A stretch of DNA of 64,000 nt from an uncultured Ruminococcus sp. (GTDB lineage Bacteria; Bacillota; Clostridia; Oscillospirales; Acutalibacteraceae), in contig CACWNY010000001.1 of assembly GCA_902762375.1 (NCBI GenBank), positions 124,001 through 188,000 of the forward strand, read 5' to 3'. The translations under genes and the position numbers were made by a program. This document shows, in pieces, positions 17,072 through 25,717 of the stretch. The notes beneath the pieces are model-generated. The model was not told the DNA's origin and did no database searches. It worked only from the letters and a program-made list of their open reading frames with translations. How positions within the stretch are numbered: the first letter of the stretch is position 1; the number at the start of each line of letters is the position of its first letter.

Positions 17072-17668
17072 ATGAAAAAGACGATAAAACAATGCGGGAT
17101 TTGTCTGTTGACGGTACTATGGATGCTATTTGTAGGGACAGTGAGTGTATCGGCAGCCCCTGAAGATTATCTGAATGATATTGTTGACGGTATCAGCAGT
17201 GCAGTAGAGCGTTACTGGAACTCTACCGAACCCCCTGCTGAAGTGACAACAGATACCGCTACACAGCCGATTTTCCCCACAGACAGCTATATTTATCCCT
17301 TTGATGACAATGATTATGACGATTATGATGAAAGTACTTTCCCTACAGAAGAACCCACAGAAGAATTCACAGAAGAACCTACAGAAGAAATTACAGAAGA
17401 AGCAACATTTAATTTTTATGATGAACCTGACGAAAATTATTATGATTATTCTTATGAACCCCCTACAGAAGAAATGACAGAAGTCTATGAACCTGAAATT
17501 CTTACAGAAACCCATACCGACCCACCGTTTCTGGAGCGTTTTGCGATTACCGATGACGGTGAAGGGAATGTATTTATTGCTTTAGGGTTATGGTTGTCGA
17601 TACTTTCAGGGATTATCATTGTTTTTTCGGTACTGATAGCTACCCATAGACGCAAAAAAGGAAAATAA
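17072..17668 (+). CDS. Secreted acidic Thr/Glu-rich membrane-anchored protein
   Basis: A 198-residue protein. A signal peptide (MKKTIKQCGICLLTVLWMLF..VSVSAAP) is followed by a low-complexity region: D/Y-rich, then repeated TEE-PTEE-TEE units (about 90-110 and 130-145). A C-terminal span (about 168-190) ends in basic RRKKGK. The charge distribution predicts an outward-facing acidic linker tethered at the C-terminus. No enzyme domain is visible, and the protein is probably surface exposed. Start: ATG with GGAGAGCTTTT upstream. A hairpin follows at 17694. Confidence 0.75.
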   Translation: MKKTIKQCGICLLTVLWMLFVGTVSVSAAPEDYLNDIVDGISSAVERYWNSTEPPAEVTTDTATQPIFPTDSYIYPFDDNDYDDYDESTFPTEEPTEEFTEEPTEEITEEATFNFYDEPDENYYDYSYEPPTEEMTEVYEPEILTETHTDPPFLERFAITDDGEGNVFIALGLWLSILSGIIIVFSVLIATHRRKKGK

Positions 17669-17693
17669 TTTTACTGACAAAATTCATACAGAC

Positions 17694-17734
17694 AATAAAG
17701 TAAGCTGTATATTTACTGTACAGCTTACTTTATT
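17694..17734 (+). terminator. Hairpin terminator
   Basis: AATAAAGTAAGCTGTA (17694-17709) pairs with TACAGCTTACTTTATT (17719-17734). The T-run after it is interrupted, so termination may be partial. It lies 25 bases after the secreted-protein gene and before the PHP gene. Confidence 0.7.
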
Positions 17735-17769
17735 GCGTTCAAATTTTTATTTATAAGGAAGTAATGCAA

Positions 17770-18603
17770 ATGATATATGATTTTAAAACAGTGTGCGACT
17801 GTCATTGTCACAGTGAGTGGAGTTTTGACGGTTGTGAAACGACAGATAGTATCTGTCAAAGAGCTATACAGCTTGAAATTTCGGTTATTACGGTTACTGA
17901 CCATTGTGAAGTTGACGCATGGAAGAATAAAAATCACATAGAATTTGGTGACCAAACTAAACTTATTCCTGAATCTATTCGTCATATCAGAGGTAGTCAG
18001 CAAAAATATAGCGGTCAGATAAAATTACTTTGTGGACTGGAACTTGGTCAGCCAGTTCATGATTTAGTATCAGCCGAAAAGATTTTAACACTGGATAAAT
18101 TTGATTTTATTTTGGGTTCAATTCACAATATCAGAAATACACAAGATTTTTATTGGTTACACTATACAGAGGAGTTCGCTAAAAAGATTTTGTACGATTA
18201 TTTTTTGGAAGTATTGGAAGTCACTCAATGGAATAAATTTGACAGTCTTGCCCATTTGACCTATCCTTTACGGTACATTTGTGGAAGAGAAAAAGTTCGT
18301 GTAGATATCCGCAATTACTTTCCTGTTATTGACGAAATCTTTGCCACGCTTATCAGGAATAACAAGGCTCTTGAAATCAACACATCAGGTCTGCGTCAGG
18401 AAATTTCGGCGACTATGCCTGACGAATTTTTATTACAACGCTATCGTCAGATGGGCGGAGAATTGATTACTGTAGGGTCAGACGCACATCAGTGCAAAGA
18501 TATCGGAAACGGTATCAATGAAGGATTGCATATACTTCAAAATCTGGGTTTTGACCGCTATTACTATTTTGAACAACATCAACCTATAAGCGTTTTGCTT
18601 TAA
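17770..18603 (+). CDS. PHP-domain histidinol-phosphatase-like protein
   Basis: A 277-residue metal-dependent phosphoesterase of the HisK/PHP type. Metal-ligand motifs are visible: CDCHCHSEWSFDG (first His pair), VTDHCE, LCGLELGQ, the GSIHN segment and GSDAHQ near the C-terminus. This is the histidinol-phosphate phosphatase family, but no his genes are nearby, so the substrate is open. Start: the ATG at 17770 is preferred, with AAGGAAG eight bases upstream; an ATG two codons earlier (17764) is too close to it. Confidence 0.8.
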   Translation: MIYDFKTVCDCHCHSEWSFDGCETTDSICQRAIQLEISVITVTDHCEVDAWKNKNHIEFGDQTKLIPESIRHIRGSQQKYSGQIKLLCGLELGQPVHDLVSAEKILTLDKFDFILGSIHNIRNTQDFYWLHYTEEFAKKILYDYFLEVLEVTQWNKFDSLAHLTYPLRYICGREKVRVDIRNYFPVIDEIFATLIRNNKALEINTSGLRQEISATMPDEFLLQRYRQMGGELITVGSDAHQCKDIGNGINEGLHILQNLGFDRYYYFEQHQPISVLL

Positions 18604-18627
18604 TTTTGTTGGAGAAGTTTCGTCAAG

Positions 18628-18830
18628 TTAAGGGCGTTGCCCTTAACAATCCCACCCACTTTTTGAAAAAAGTGGGACAAAAACTTTTTTCGGCTCACTG
18701 CGTTTGAATTGTTTATTTAAGTGTCAGCTATGACAATTAAAAGTTTCGGTCAAGCCTTTTCAAAGGCTTGGCAGGATTTTTAAGGGCGGCAGCCCTTAAA
18801 ACAGGATTTTAAAGGGCGGTAGCTCTTTAA
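18628..18830. repeat. Palindromic repeat copy R8 (double unit)
   Basis: Left half with TTAAGGGCGTTGCCCTTAA, ATCCCAC and CCACTTTTTGAAAAAAGTGG; the left GGGGC stem is missing. Then GGCTCACTGCGTT, AGCTATGACAATTAAAAG, and a right half with the alternative stem AAGCCTTTTCAAAGGCTT, TTAAGGGCGGCAGCCCTTAA and AAAGGGCGGTAGCTCTTT. It lies between convergent genes; its last TTA is the gpr stop codon on the minus strand. Confidence 0.92.
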
Positions 18831-19696
18831 CTGGAAAGGGCGACAATTTCAGAAAGTGTGAGTGTTTCATATAGTGCTGAATTTATTGCCAGACCGATAA
18901 GTTCTGAACCGTGTTCAATCAGTACATCAATATTCTGCGGAGTGACAACCATTTTACGCCCTTGCGGACAAACATTTTCTGTAAAGTTTTCGGGATTATG
19001 GGGAACAATGTCGTAAGCCAGTGTGAGTGCGTCTACTACTGTAGGAATACCTATAGCAATAACAGGAATACCCAGTGTTTTTTCGGTAATAGAAAAGCGA
19101 TGGTTATTTACACCTGAACCCGGAGTAATGCCTGTGTCTGAAATCTGCAAAGTACAGCCAAGACGATTAAGCCTGCGTGAAGCAAGTGCGTCCACAACAA
19201 TTATCCCCGATGGTTTTATTTTGTTGGCGATACTTAAAATAAATTCACAACTTTCAATTCCTGTCTGTCCAGATACTCCTGGAGTAATCACAGCGACACG
19301 CCTTAACTTTGCAATACCTGTCTGTTCGGCAATTTCTTTACGGATATGTCTTGTAGCAATCACTTTTCCGACACTTTTCCCCCCTAATGCATCAGGAGTA
19401 ATATTTCGGTTACCTAATCCTACTACAAGGATTGTTCCTGTAGGGGGTAATAACTTGCGGATATAGTTTCCGATAACGGTTATCCGTTTATCAGCATGAG
19501 AAAAATTTTCGGCTATATCAGAAAATTCTACAGTGATATATGTTCCTTTGGCTTTGCCGATTTTTTCAGCCTGCTGTTCGTTAGTGATAGTCATGGTACG
19601 GATTGTCATATCAGAAAAAGTTTCTGTAAATTCTCGTGGTAAGCCATCTGCGGAAAGTTCCTTTGCTTCCATAGCAAGGTCGGTGCGGATTGTCAA
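18827..19696 (-). CDS. gpr: GPR, spore germination protease
   Basis: A 289-residue aspartyl-type endopeptidase that degrades SASPs during germination; a SASP gene is at 44979. The mature-form start RTDLAMEA is at residues 4-11, and the core blocks LVVGLGNRNITPDALGG, VSGQTGIES, VVDALASR and TPGSGVNNHR are intact. Start: TTG at 19696 with AAAGGAGGG eight bases upstream, the best site in the region. This leaves only three residues before the mature start, so the inhibitory propeptide known from Bacillus would be very short or absent. Stop supplied by repeat R8. Confidence 0.93.
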   Translation of the reverse strand: MTIRTDLAMEAKELSADGLPREFTETFSDMTIRTMTITNEQQAEKIGKAKGTYITVEFSDIAENFSHADKRITVIGNYIRKLLPPTGTILVVGLGNRNITPDALGGKSVGKVIATRHIRKEIAEQTGIAKLRRVAVITPGVSGQTGIESCEFILSIANKIKPSGIIVVDALASRRLNRLGCTLQISDTGITPGSGVNNHRFSITEKTLGIPVIAIGIPTVVDALTLAYDIVPHNPENFTENVCPQGRKMVVTPQNIDVLIEHGSELIGLAINSALYETLTLSEIVALSS

Positions 19697-19872
19697 AGAA
19701 ATCCCTCCTTTTGTGAAAATCAGTATATTTTTAGTGTTTCTGTTTTTTATCAGAAAATACATGATTTTGTTTTTGTATTTGATTTTTCAGAAAATCTCTT
19801 GCATTACGATTTTCTTTATGCTAGAATTAAGGACAGTGTCAGTATGACTGTTCTTTATGTAGGGGTGATGAG

Positions 19873-20637
19873 TTGATTCCCAAAAAAATACACTACTGTT
19901 GGTTCGGCAGAAATCCCAAACCTGAATTGGCGGAAAAATGTATTGCCAGTTGGCGGAAATATTGTCCTGACTATGAGTTGACAGAATGGAACGAAGATAA
20001 TTTTGATATTCGTTCAGCTCCACTCTATGTCAGACAAGCCTATGAACATAAAAAATGGGCATTTATTACCGATTATGTTCGTTTGTATGCGTTGGTAAAT
20101 TTCGGTGGTGTCTATATGGATACTGATGTGGAAGTACTTAAGCCATTAGACAAATTTCTGGAACATCAGGCATTTTCAGGATTTGAGGACGGTATCAATA
20201 TTCCTACAGGGATTATGGCAAGTGAGAAAGATTTTCCACTTTTCAGATACTTGCTGGACTATTATGATGATGTTTGTTTTGTCAATGAGGATGGTACACT
20301 CAATATCGTTACCAATGTCACCATTATTACAGAAATGTGTGAGAAAAAAGGTCTGGTTAAAAATAACCAGTTTCAGATTATTGACGGTTTTGCTCTTTAT
20401 CCCGAAGAATTTTTTTGCCCGATTGATTACGAATCAGGTAAGCTCCTGAAAACGGAAAATACGCACACAATACATTGGTTTGCGGGAAGCTGGCGGAGTG
20501 AAGAGGAAAAAAAGCAGATGGAGAAGTGGCGGAAAATCCGTAAGTTTGACGGGATTATCCATTTGCCCAACAAAATACTTATTAAAGTGCTAGGCAGAGA
20601 AACATACGAAAATTTAAAAGGGAAAATCAAAAGATAA
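19873..20637 (+). CDS. Glycosyltransferase family 32 protein
   Basis: A 254-residue glycosyltransferase of the OCH1-like/capsule type with the start motif IPKKIHYCWFGRNPKP and the metal-binding DXD at D83-T84-D85 (GGVYMDTDVE). It would transfer a sugar from a nucleotide donor in the cytoplasm. Start: TTG at 19873 with AGGGGTGATG upstream; the nearby ATG is out of frame. It is followed by ABC export genes at 15 bases, and a close paralogue lies at 24152, so the two probably act on the same glycan. Confidence 0.85.
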   Translation: MIPKKIHYCWFGRNPKPELAEKCIASWRKYCPDYELTEWNEDNFDIRSAPLYVRQAYEHKKWAFITDYVRLYALVNFGGVYMDTDVEVLKPLDKFLEHQAFSGFEDGINIPTGIMASEKDFPLFRYLLDYYDDVCFVNEDGTLNIVTNVTIITEMCEKKGLVKNNQFQIIDGFALYPEEFFCPIDYESGKLLKTENTHTIHWFAGSWRSEEEKKQMEKWRKIRKFDGIIHLPNKILIKVLGRETYENLKGKIKR

Positions 20638-20652
20638 GGGAGTACTGTTTTG

Positions 20653-21501
20653 ATGGAAAATGAAAAGTATCATGTACATATATCGTCTAAGCATAAGTTA
20701 TTTGATTTGAAATTAAAAGAAGTCTGGAAATACAGAGATTTGATATGGCTTTTTACAAAGAGGTCGCTTACAGTATCGTATAAACAGACCGTTTTAGGAC
20801 CTGCGTGGCTAATAATCAGTCCGTTCCTGACAAGTGTAGTCTATACTTTTTTGTTCGGAAACATTGCAGGTATGGGGACGGACGGTATTCCACAGATTTT
20901 GTTCTATCTTTCCAGTAATGCCATATGGGAATATTTTGCGTCTTCTTTTCGTAGCAATGCCAGTACTTTTATCGGGAATGCAGGAGTATTCGGAAAGGTA
21001 TATTTTCCCCGTCTGACGGTGCCAATATCCAATGTTCTGATTCAGATTATCAATTTTTGTATTCAGATTCTCATGGTGACGATTTTCCTGGTTTATTTTC
21101 TTATTAAGGGAGAAATTTCTCCTAACTGGTATATGTTTCCGTTAATTCCTCTTATTTTGATACATTTGGGTATGATGGGACTGGGTATGGGAATTATAGC
21201 TTCCAGTATTACCACTAAATACAGGGATTTATCTGTAGTGGTCAGTTTCTTTATCAGTATGTGGATGTATGCGACACCTGTTGTCTATCCACTTTCTCAA
21301 TTAGGAGACGGAATGTTAAAACAGTTGATTTTATATAACCCTGTCACCCCCGTTATGGAATTATTCCGATTGGTCTTACTCGGTAAGGGTGAAATTCTGG
21401 TATTGCCGTTGATAGTTTCATGCATTTTTACAGTAACTGTTTTGCTATGGGGTATTGTATTGTTCAACAAAGTAGAGAGAACATTCATGGATACAGTATG
21501 A
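20653..21501 (+). CDS. ABC-2 polysaccharide/teichoic acid export permease
   Basis: A 282-residue inner membrane protein with six predicted spans, beginning with the amphipathic KLKEVWKYRDLIWLFTKRSLTVSYKQTVLGPAWLI typical of the TagG/Wzm family (the segment is interrupted by the first span). It forms the channel that exports lipid-linked glycan. Start: ATG at 20653; the preceding TTG codon at 20650 is possible. The stop is followed 10 bases later by the ATPase gene. Confidence 0.9.
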   Translation: MENEKYHVHISSKHKLFDLKLKEVWKYRDLIWLFTKRSLTVSYKQTVLGPAWLIISPFLTSVVYTFLFGNIAGMGTDGIPQILFYLSSNAIWEYFASSFRSNASTFIGNAGVFGKVYFPRLTVPISNVLIQIINFCIQILMVTIFLVYFLIKGEISPNWYMFPLIPLILIHLGMMGLGMGIIASSITTKYRDLSVVVSFFISMWMYATPVVYPLSQLGDGMLKQLILYNPVTPVMELFRLVLLGKGEILVLPLIVSCIFTVTVLLWGIVLFNKVERTFMDTV

Positions 21502-21511
21502 GGTGTTTTTG

Positions 21512-22819
21512 ATGAGTAGTGATAATAAAAATATTGCCGTAAAGATATCGGGAGTTAAGAAAAGATATAAACTCGGTCAGATTGGGGGAGGAACTTTACA
21601 GGCAGACCTGCAAAGCTGGTGGGCTAAAGTAAGGGGAAAAGAAGACCCGAACTCCAAAATTGGTGAGGAGAGAAGCAATGGCACCATTTTCATGGCACTT
21701 AACGGAATTGATTTGACGATACATAAAGGGGAAGCGATAGGGATTATCGGCAAAAACGGTGCAGGAAAAAGTACGCTGCTGAAATTGTTGTGTCGTGTCA
21801 CAGCACCTACTGAAGGTGAGATAGATATTTATGGAAGGATTACTTCTATGTTGGAAGTCGGAACGGGTTTCAACGGAGAACTTACAGGACGGGAAAATAT
21901 CTATATGAACGGTGCTATTCTGGGAATGACGAAAGCTGAAATTGATGCGAAAATGGAAGACATCATTGAATTTTCTGAAGTACGGGAATTTATTGATACC
22001 CCTGTAAAGAGATATTCCAGTGGTATGTTTGTCAAATTAGGGTTTAGTGTAGCAGCAAATCTTGATTCTGAAATTATGATTATGGATGAAGTACTTGCGG
22101 TAGGCGATATGGCTTTTCAGAAAAAATGTTTAGATAAGATGAGAGAGGCTGCCAATAAAGACGGTCGTACAGTTTTGTATGTCAGTCACAATATGAACAC
22201 CATCAGACAACTTTGCGACAGATGTATTGTACTAGATAAAGGAAAGATTATTTTTACAGGAAAAGTAGAAGAAGCAATATCTATTTATATGGAACATAGT
22301 AATGAATGTAAAACTATTTATGATTATTCAAAATTAGAGCGTCCGAAATATGTAACGAAAAAGTTACAGATGTTAGGATTGAAAATTTTAAACAAAGAGA
22401 AAAATTATTTTGCAAATGGAGAAGATATTCATTTTGTGTTGTCATGTAAAGCTCTCAAAAATGCTGAACGAATAAAACTTCGTTTTGAAATTTGTTATGT
22501 TGATGGTTCTATTGTAGGAACAACTTTTTCTGATAAAGCTGTATCTGAAAAAGAGGGGAATTATTTTGATTTACATATGAGCTTGCCGACCAGAAATATT
22601 CCTGAAGGAAAATATTATGCTGCTGCATTATTGTATGAATATGATGAATTTGGTAATCAAATTGTGGTTGACCGTGTAGAACCAGCAATAACTTTTGAAG
22701 TAGAGAGTGATAATACTGAGTTGATATGGTTACATCAATGGTGGGGACATGTCAAATTTGATGATGTTATATTAAAAGAAAAAATAAATAAAAACAATAT
22801 TATTGAAAAAACTCTATAA
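21512..22819 (+). CDS. ABC glycan export ATPase with Wzt-like C-terminal domain
   Basis: A 435-residue protein. The ATPase domain (about 1-260) has Walker A GKNGAGKST, a YSSGM signature and Walker B IMIMDEV, like TagH/Wzt. The C-terminal domain (about 285-420) is a beta-sandwich of the Wzt-C type, which in known transporters reads the terminal modification of the glycan. Start: ATG at 21512, after GAGGTG. From about 22300 the DNA becomes clearly more AT-rich, so the C-terminal domain may have been exchanged with a different serotype. Confidence 0.9.
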   Translation: MSSDNKNIAVKISGVKKRYKLGQIGGGTLQADLQSWWAKVRGKEDPNSKIGEERSNGTIFMALNGIDLTIHKGEAIGIIGKNGAGKSTLLKLLCRVTAPTEGEIDIYGRITSMLEVGTGFNGELTGRENIYMNGAILGMTKAEIDAKMEDIIEFSEVREFIDTPVKRYSSGMFVKLGFSVAANLDSEIMIMDEVLAVGDMAFQKKCLDKMREAANKDGRTVLYVSHNMNTIRQLCDRCIVLDKGKIIFTGKVEEAISIYMEHSNECKTIYDYSKLERPKYVTKKLQMLGLKILNKEKNYFANGEDIHFVLSCKALKNAERIKLRFEICYVDGSIVGTTFSDKAVSEKEGNYFDLHMSLPTRNIPEGKYYAAALLYEYDEFGNQIVVDRVEPAITFEVESDNTELIWLHQWWGHVKFDDVILKEKINKNNIIEKTL

Positions 22820-23155
22820 TTACTGAAAATGTTATTTTATAGCTAGAAATTTCATTGAATGCTTACTGAAAAAAAGAATGGCTGAATAGTTACTATGATT
22901 TTTCTTTTATAGTAAACGGTAAAAGAAATTGTTTCATGTGTCATTCTAAGGGGTAAAAGCGAAGAAGAGTCTTTCAAAGTTTTCTTTTCACTGTATTCGA
23001 AATAGCAAAGGGTAAAAATAAAATTGTTTGCTATGGTGTTGAGAACATTGACCTTGATGAAAAATACAAAAAAATTATATTATAAAATTAACGATAGATT
23101 TATTTTTGGTTAAAACTAAACGACAAATTATCTCAAAATAATTTGAGGTGATGGT
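22820..23155 (+). pseudogene. Gene remnant within the 336-base gap of the glycan locus
   Basis: There is no intact gene here. Short protein-like stretches remain in different frames: WLNSYYDFSFIVNG with following residues at about 22879-22956, and KGKNKIVCYGVENIDLDEKY at about 23008-23067, each ended by stop codons. The base composition matches the AT-rich tail of the ATPase gene. I read this as a decayed cassette gene, possibly a glycan-modifying gene; the family is not recognisable. The last 50 bases hold the ribosome binding site for the GT2 gene. Confidence 0.35.
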
Positions 23156-24130
23156 ATGGCAGAAATCAGTGTGATTGTACCTGTATATAACTCAGAAAAA
23201 TATTTGTCCTACTGTATAGAAAGTATTTTATCACAGACTTTTCAAGACTTTGAAATTATTCTTGTTAATGATGGCAGTGCAGACCGTAGTGCTGAAATTT
23301 GCGACAGTTACAGTAAGCAATATAAAAACATTCATGTTATACACCAAAAGAATGGTGGAGCTGGTAATGCCAGAAACAGTGGGATAAACTGGGTTATCCA
23401 AAACAGTAAAAGTAAATGGATTCATTTTATTGATGCCGATGATACAGTACACCCTGATATTTTAAAAATTCTTTATGAAAATTGTCTACATAATGAAAAG
23501 GTAATGGCAATTTGCAATTATAAAATGACAAATACGCACAAGATTGTTGTCGAAAAAGACGGATATAAAGTGGAACAGTATACACCGTCTGCATTTCTAT
23601 TACGGCATAGTTATGTGTGTCATATGCCTGTATGCAAATTAATTCCCATAGGATTTTTTCAGAATTGTCTGTTTCCCGACGGAAAACTTTATGAAGATGT
23701 ATTTTTGATGTATAAGCTGATATATAAAGCCGAAAAAATTATATTTATTGATAGTCCGTTATATTTTTATTTTAACAATCCTGAAAGTTCAATGAATACT
23801 GTTTATTCAATAAAAAAACTTGATGAGGTAGAGGCAGGAGAGGAGCAGGTTCAATTTTTCGAGGAAAAGCACGATGAAAAGAACCTGATACAAGCCTACA
23901 GACGGTTAATGTACTATTACGACAGCCATATGCGAAATCTGAAAACTTTGCCTGACGGAAAACCTTATTATAAAACACTCAAACGGAAATTAGCAAAATT
24001 ACTCAGACAAAAAGCAAAGTTATGCAGTATTTCGGTAAAAGACAATTCAGCATATTATGAGAGTGCCTTTCCGATTTTCATGAAATTCTACTGGAGATGG
24101 AAGAAAGTGCAGTCGTTATTTCATAAGTAA
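23156..24130 (+). CDS. Glycosyltransferase family 2 protein
   Basis: A 324-residue GT-A enzyme: SVIVPVYNSEKYLSYCIESIL at the start (spread over the first strand and helix), LVNDGSADRS, the GGAGNARNSGI helix and the metal-binding DADD. It would add a sugar to the surface glycan. Start: ATG at 23156 with TTGAGGTGATGGT upstream. It is followed 21 bases later by the second GT32 gene. Confidence 0.9.
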   Translation: MAEISVIVPVYNSEKYLSYCIESILSQTFQDFEIILVNDGSADRSAEICDSYSKQYKNIHVIHQKNGGAGNARNSGINWVIQNSKSKWIHFIDADDTVHPDILKILYENCLHNEKVMAICNYKMTNTHKIVVEKDGYKVEQYTPSAFLLRHSYVCHMPVCKLIPIGFFQNCLFPDGKLYEDVFLMYKLIYKAEKIIFIDSPLYFYFNNPESSMNTVYSIKKLDEVEAGEEQVQFFEEKHDEKNLIQAYRRLMYYYDSHMRNLKTLPDGKPYYKTLKRKLAKLLRQKAKLCSISVKDNSAYYESAFPIFMKFYWRWKKVQSLFHK

Positions 24131-24151
24131 AGGTAAAGGAGCGGATAGAAA

Positions 24152-24931
24152 ATGATACCCAAAGTGATACATTACTGTTGGTTTGGCAGAAATCCCAAGC
24201 CGAAATCCGTTCTTGACTGTATGGCAAGCTGGAGAAAGTACTGTCCCGATTATGAGATTAAGGAATGGAACGAAGATAATTTTCCGATTAACGATAATCT
24301 TTACTGTAAGCAGGCGTATGAGCATAAAAAGTGGGCATTTGCGACAGACTATGCCAGATTGGTTATTATTTATGAGAACGGTGGAATTTATCTGGATACA
24401 GATGTAGAGTTAATCCGTCCGATAGATGATTTACTGAAACATAAATTTTATATAGGCAGACAGCATGGATTTGAAATCAATACAGGTTCAGGATTTGGAG
24501 CAGAAAAGGGTCACCCAGTGCTTAAGAAGATGATAGAAGATTATGAGGGCATACCATTTATCAAAGAAGATGGGACAATGGATTTACTGACTTGTCCGAA
24601 AAGGAACAGTCGTTGGTTGTTTGAGAAAGGAATGAAGAATGATGACAGTTATCAGGAAATTCATGATGTAGCGATTTATCCTATAGAATATTTCTCACCG
24701 TTAGATTCATGGTCAGGCAGAATGTGGTCAAGTGAAAAGACTTATTCGATACATCATTGTGAAGCAACATGGAATCCCAAAGAAAGTAAGATGAAAAGGC
24801 ACATTCGTTTTGGTTGGTATAAAATGCGTTCGGTGGGTGATTTTATTCTTCATATTCCACACAAACTTCTCAAACGCATTTTAGGACTGAACGGCTATAA
24901 CAAACTGATACATTTTTTAGGCATCCGTTAA
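24152..24931 (+). CDS. Glycosyltransferase family 32 protein, second copy
   Basis: A 259-residue paralogue of the protein at 19873, sharing HYCWFGRNPKP, SWRKYCPDYE, EWNEDNF and YEHKKWAF. The DXD is D82-T83-D84. The sequences diverge after about residue 90, which suggests different acceptors. Start: ATG with AAAGGAGCGG upstream. It ends the glycan locus; the stop TAA is followed by a repeat. Confidence 0.87.
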   Translation: MIPKVIHYCWFGRNPKPKSVLDCMASWRKYCPDYEIKEWNEDNFPINDNLYCKQAYEHKKWAFATDYARLVIIYENGGIYLDTDVELIRPIDDLLKHKFYIGRQHGFEINTGSGFGAEKGHPVLKKMIEDYEGIPFIKEDGTMDLLTCPKRNSRWLFEKGMKNDDSYQEIHDVAIYPIEYFSPLDSWSGRMWSSEKTYSIHHCEATWNPKESKMKRHIRFGWYKMRSVGDFILHIPHKLLKRILGLNGYNKLIHFLGIR

Positions 24932-24936
24932 GGAGG

Positions 24937-24991
24937 TTAAGGGTGTTGCCTTTAACAATCCCACCAAAGGTTCTGCCTTTGGAAACCGCCA
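24937..24991. repeat. Palindromic repeat copy R9a (left half, diverged)
   Basis: TTAAGGGTGTTGCCTTTAA, AATCCCACC and an unusual second stem CCAAAGGTTCTGCCTTTGG, which keeps pairing although its sequence differs from the normal GGGGC stem. It is joined to R9b, a separate unit in the opposite direction. Confidence 0.75.
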
Positions 24992-25168
24992 CTAATGCGT
25001 GATTTGTAATGATAAAAAACAGCCTGTAGCTATGACAATTAAAAGTTTCGGTCAAGCCTTTGGGGAGGCTTTTGGGGTCAAGGGGCAAAGCCCCTTGTGG
25101 GATTTTAAAGGGCGAAGCCCTTTAATGGATAAAAATTCAAAACAAAATTTGCGTCAGCAAATTTTGAT
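24992..25168. repeat. Palindromic repeat copy R9b (type II unit, inverted)
   Basis: ATGCGTGATTTGTAATGAT, AGCTATGACAATTAAAAG, CGGTCAAGCCTTTGGGGAGGCTT, AAGGGGCAAAGCCCCTT, TGGGATTTTAAAGGGCGAAGCCCTTTAA, TAAAAATTCAAAACAAAATTTGC and GCAAATTTTG. It is the reverse complement of the type II layout in R11 and R22. R9a and R9b together occupy most of the gap 24932-25289. Confidence 0.9.
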
Positions 25169-25225
25169 AATAACTATTTGATTTTCAACTGCTCAGATAG
25201 ATATTTTTTATGGTTGAATAAAGAA

Positions 25226-25270
25226 AAACGGTAAGTTGTATTTTTAAAAATACAGCTTACCGTTTTTAGC
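25226..25270 (-). terminator. trxA terminator
   Basis: AAAAACGGTAAGTTGTATTT pairs with AAATACAGCTTACCGTTTTT across a short loop (about 25226-25268). One G-T pair is present, and T-runs lie on both sides. It ends the minus-strand trxA transcript. Confidence 0.8.
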
Positions 25271-25289
25271 ATTTGTTTTTGTCAGAATA

Positions 25290-25604
25290 TCAGCGATATT
25301 GGTTGATTAAGGAAAGTAAATCTCTTTTAGAGTGGTAGCCGACCTGTTCACTCACACACTCTCCTTTTTTGAAAAGCAGTAGTGTAGGAATGGAACTTAC
25401 TTCAAATTGCATAGCCAGTTCAGGTTGTTCGTCAACATTGACTTTTCCTATGATAACATCGTCAAGTTCTTCGGCAAGTTCTTCAATAACAGGAGATTGC
25501 ATCTGGCAAGGTCCACACCATGATGCCCAGAAATCTACCAACGCTAATGTATCAGTATTTAATACCAGATTTTCAAAGTTGTCAGCGGTCAATTCATATT
25601 CCAT
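25290..25604 (-). CDS. trxA: Thioredoxin
   Basis: A 104-residue thioredoxin with the redox motif WCGPC at 29-33 and the cis-proline segment SIPTLLLF. It reduces cytoplasmic disulfides. Start: ATG with GGAGGAAAAATT upstream. No thioredoxin reductase gene is adjacent. Confidence 0.97.
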   Translation of the reverse strand: MEYELTADNFENLVLNTDTLALVDFWASWCGPCQMQSPVIEELAEELDDVIIGKVNVDEQPELAMQFEVSSIPTLLLFKKGECVSEQVGYHSKRDLLSLINQYR

Positions 25605-25717
25605 AATTTTTCCTCCAGTGTATTTTTTAGAATATAGTTATTATACCCGATTTTTGGGACAGCGTATGAATAAACGGTAAATTTTTTCAGTATAAAAAAC
25701 AAGGAATAGTGTCAGCG

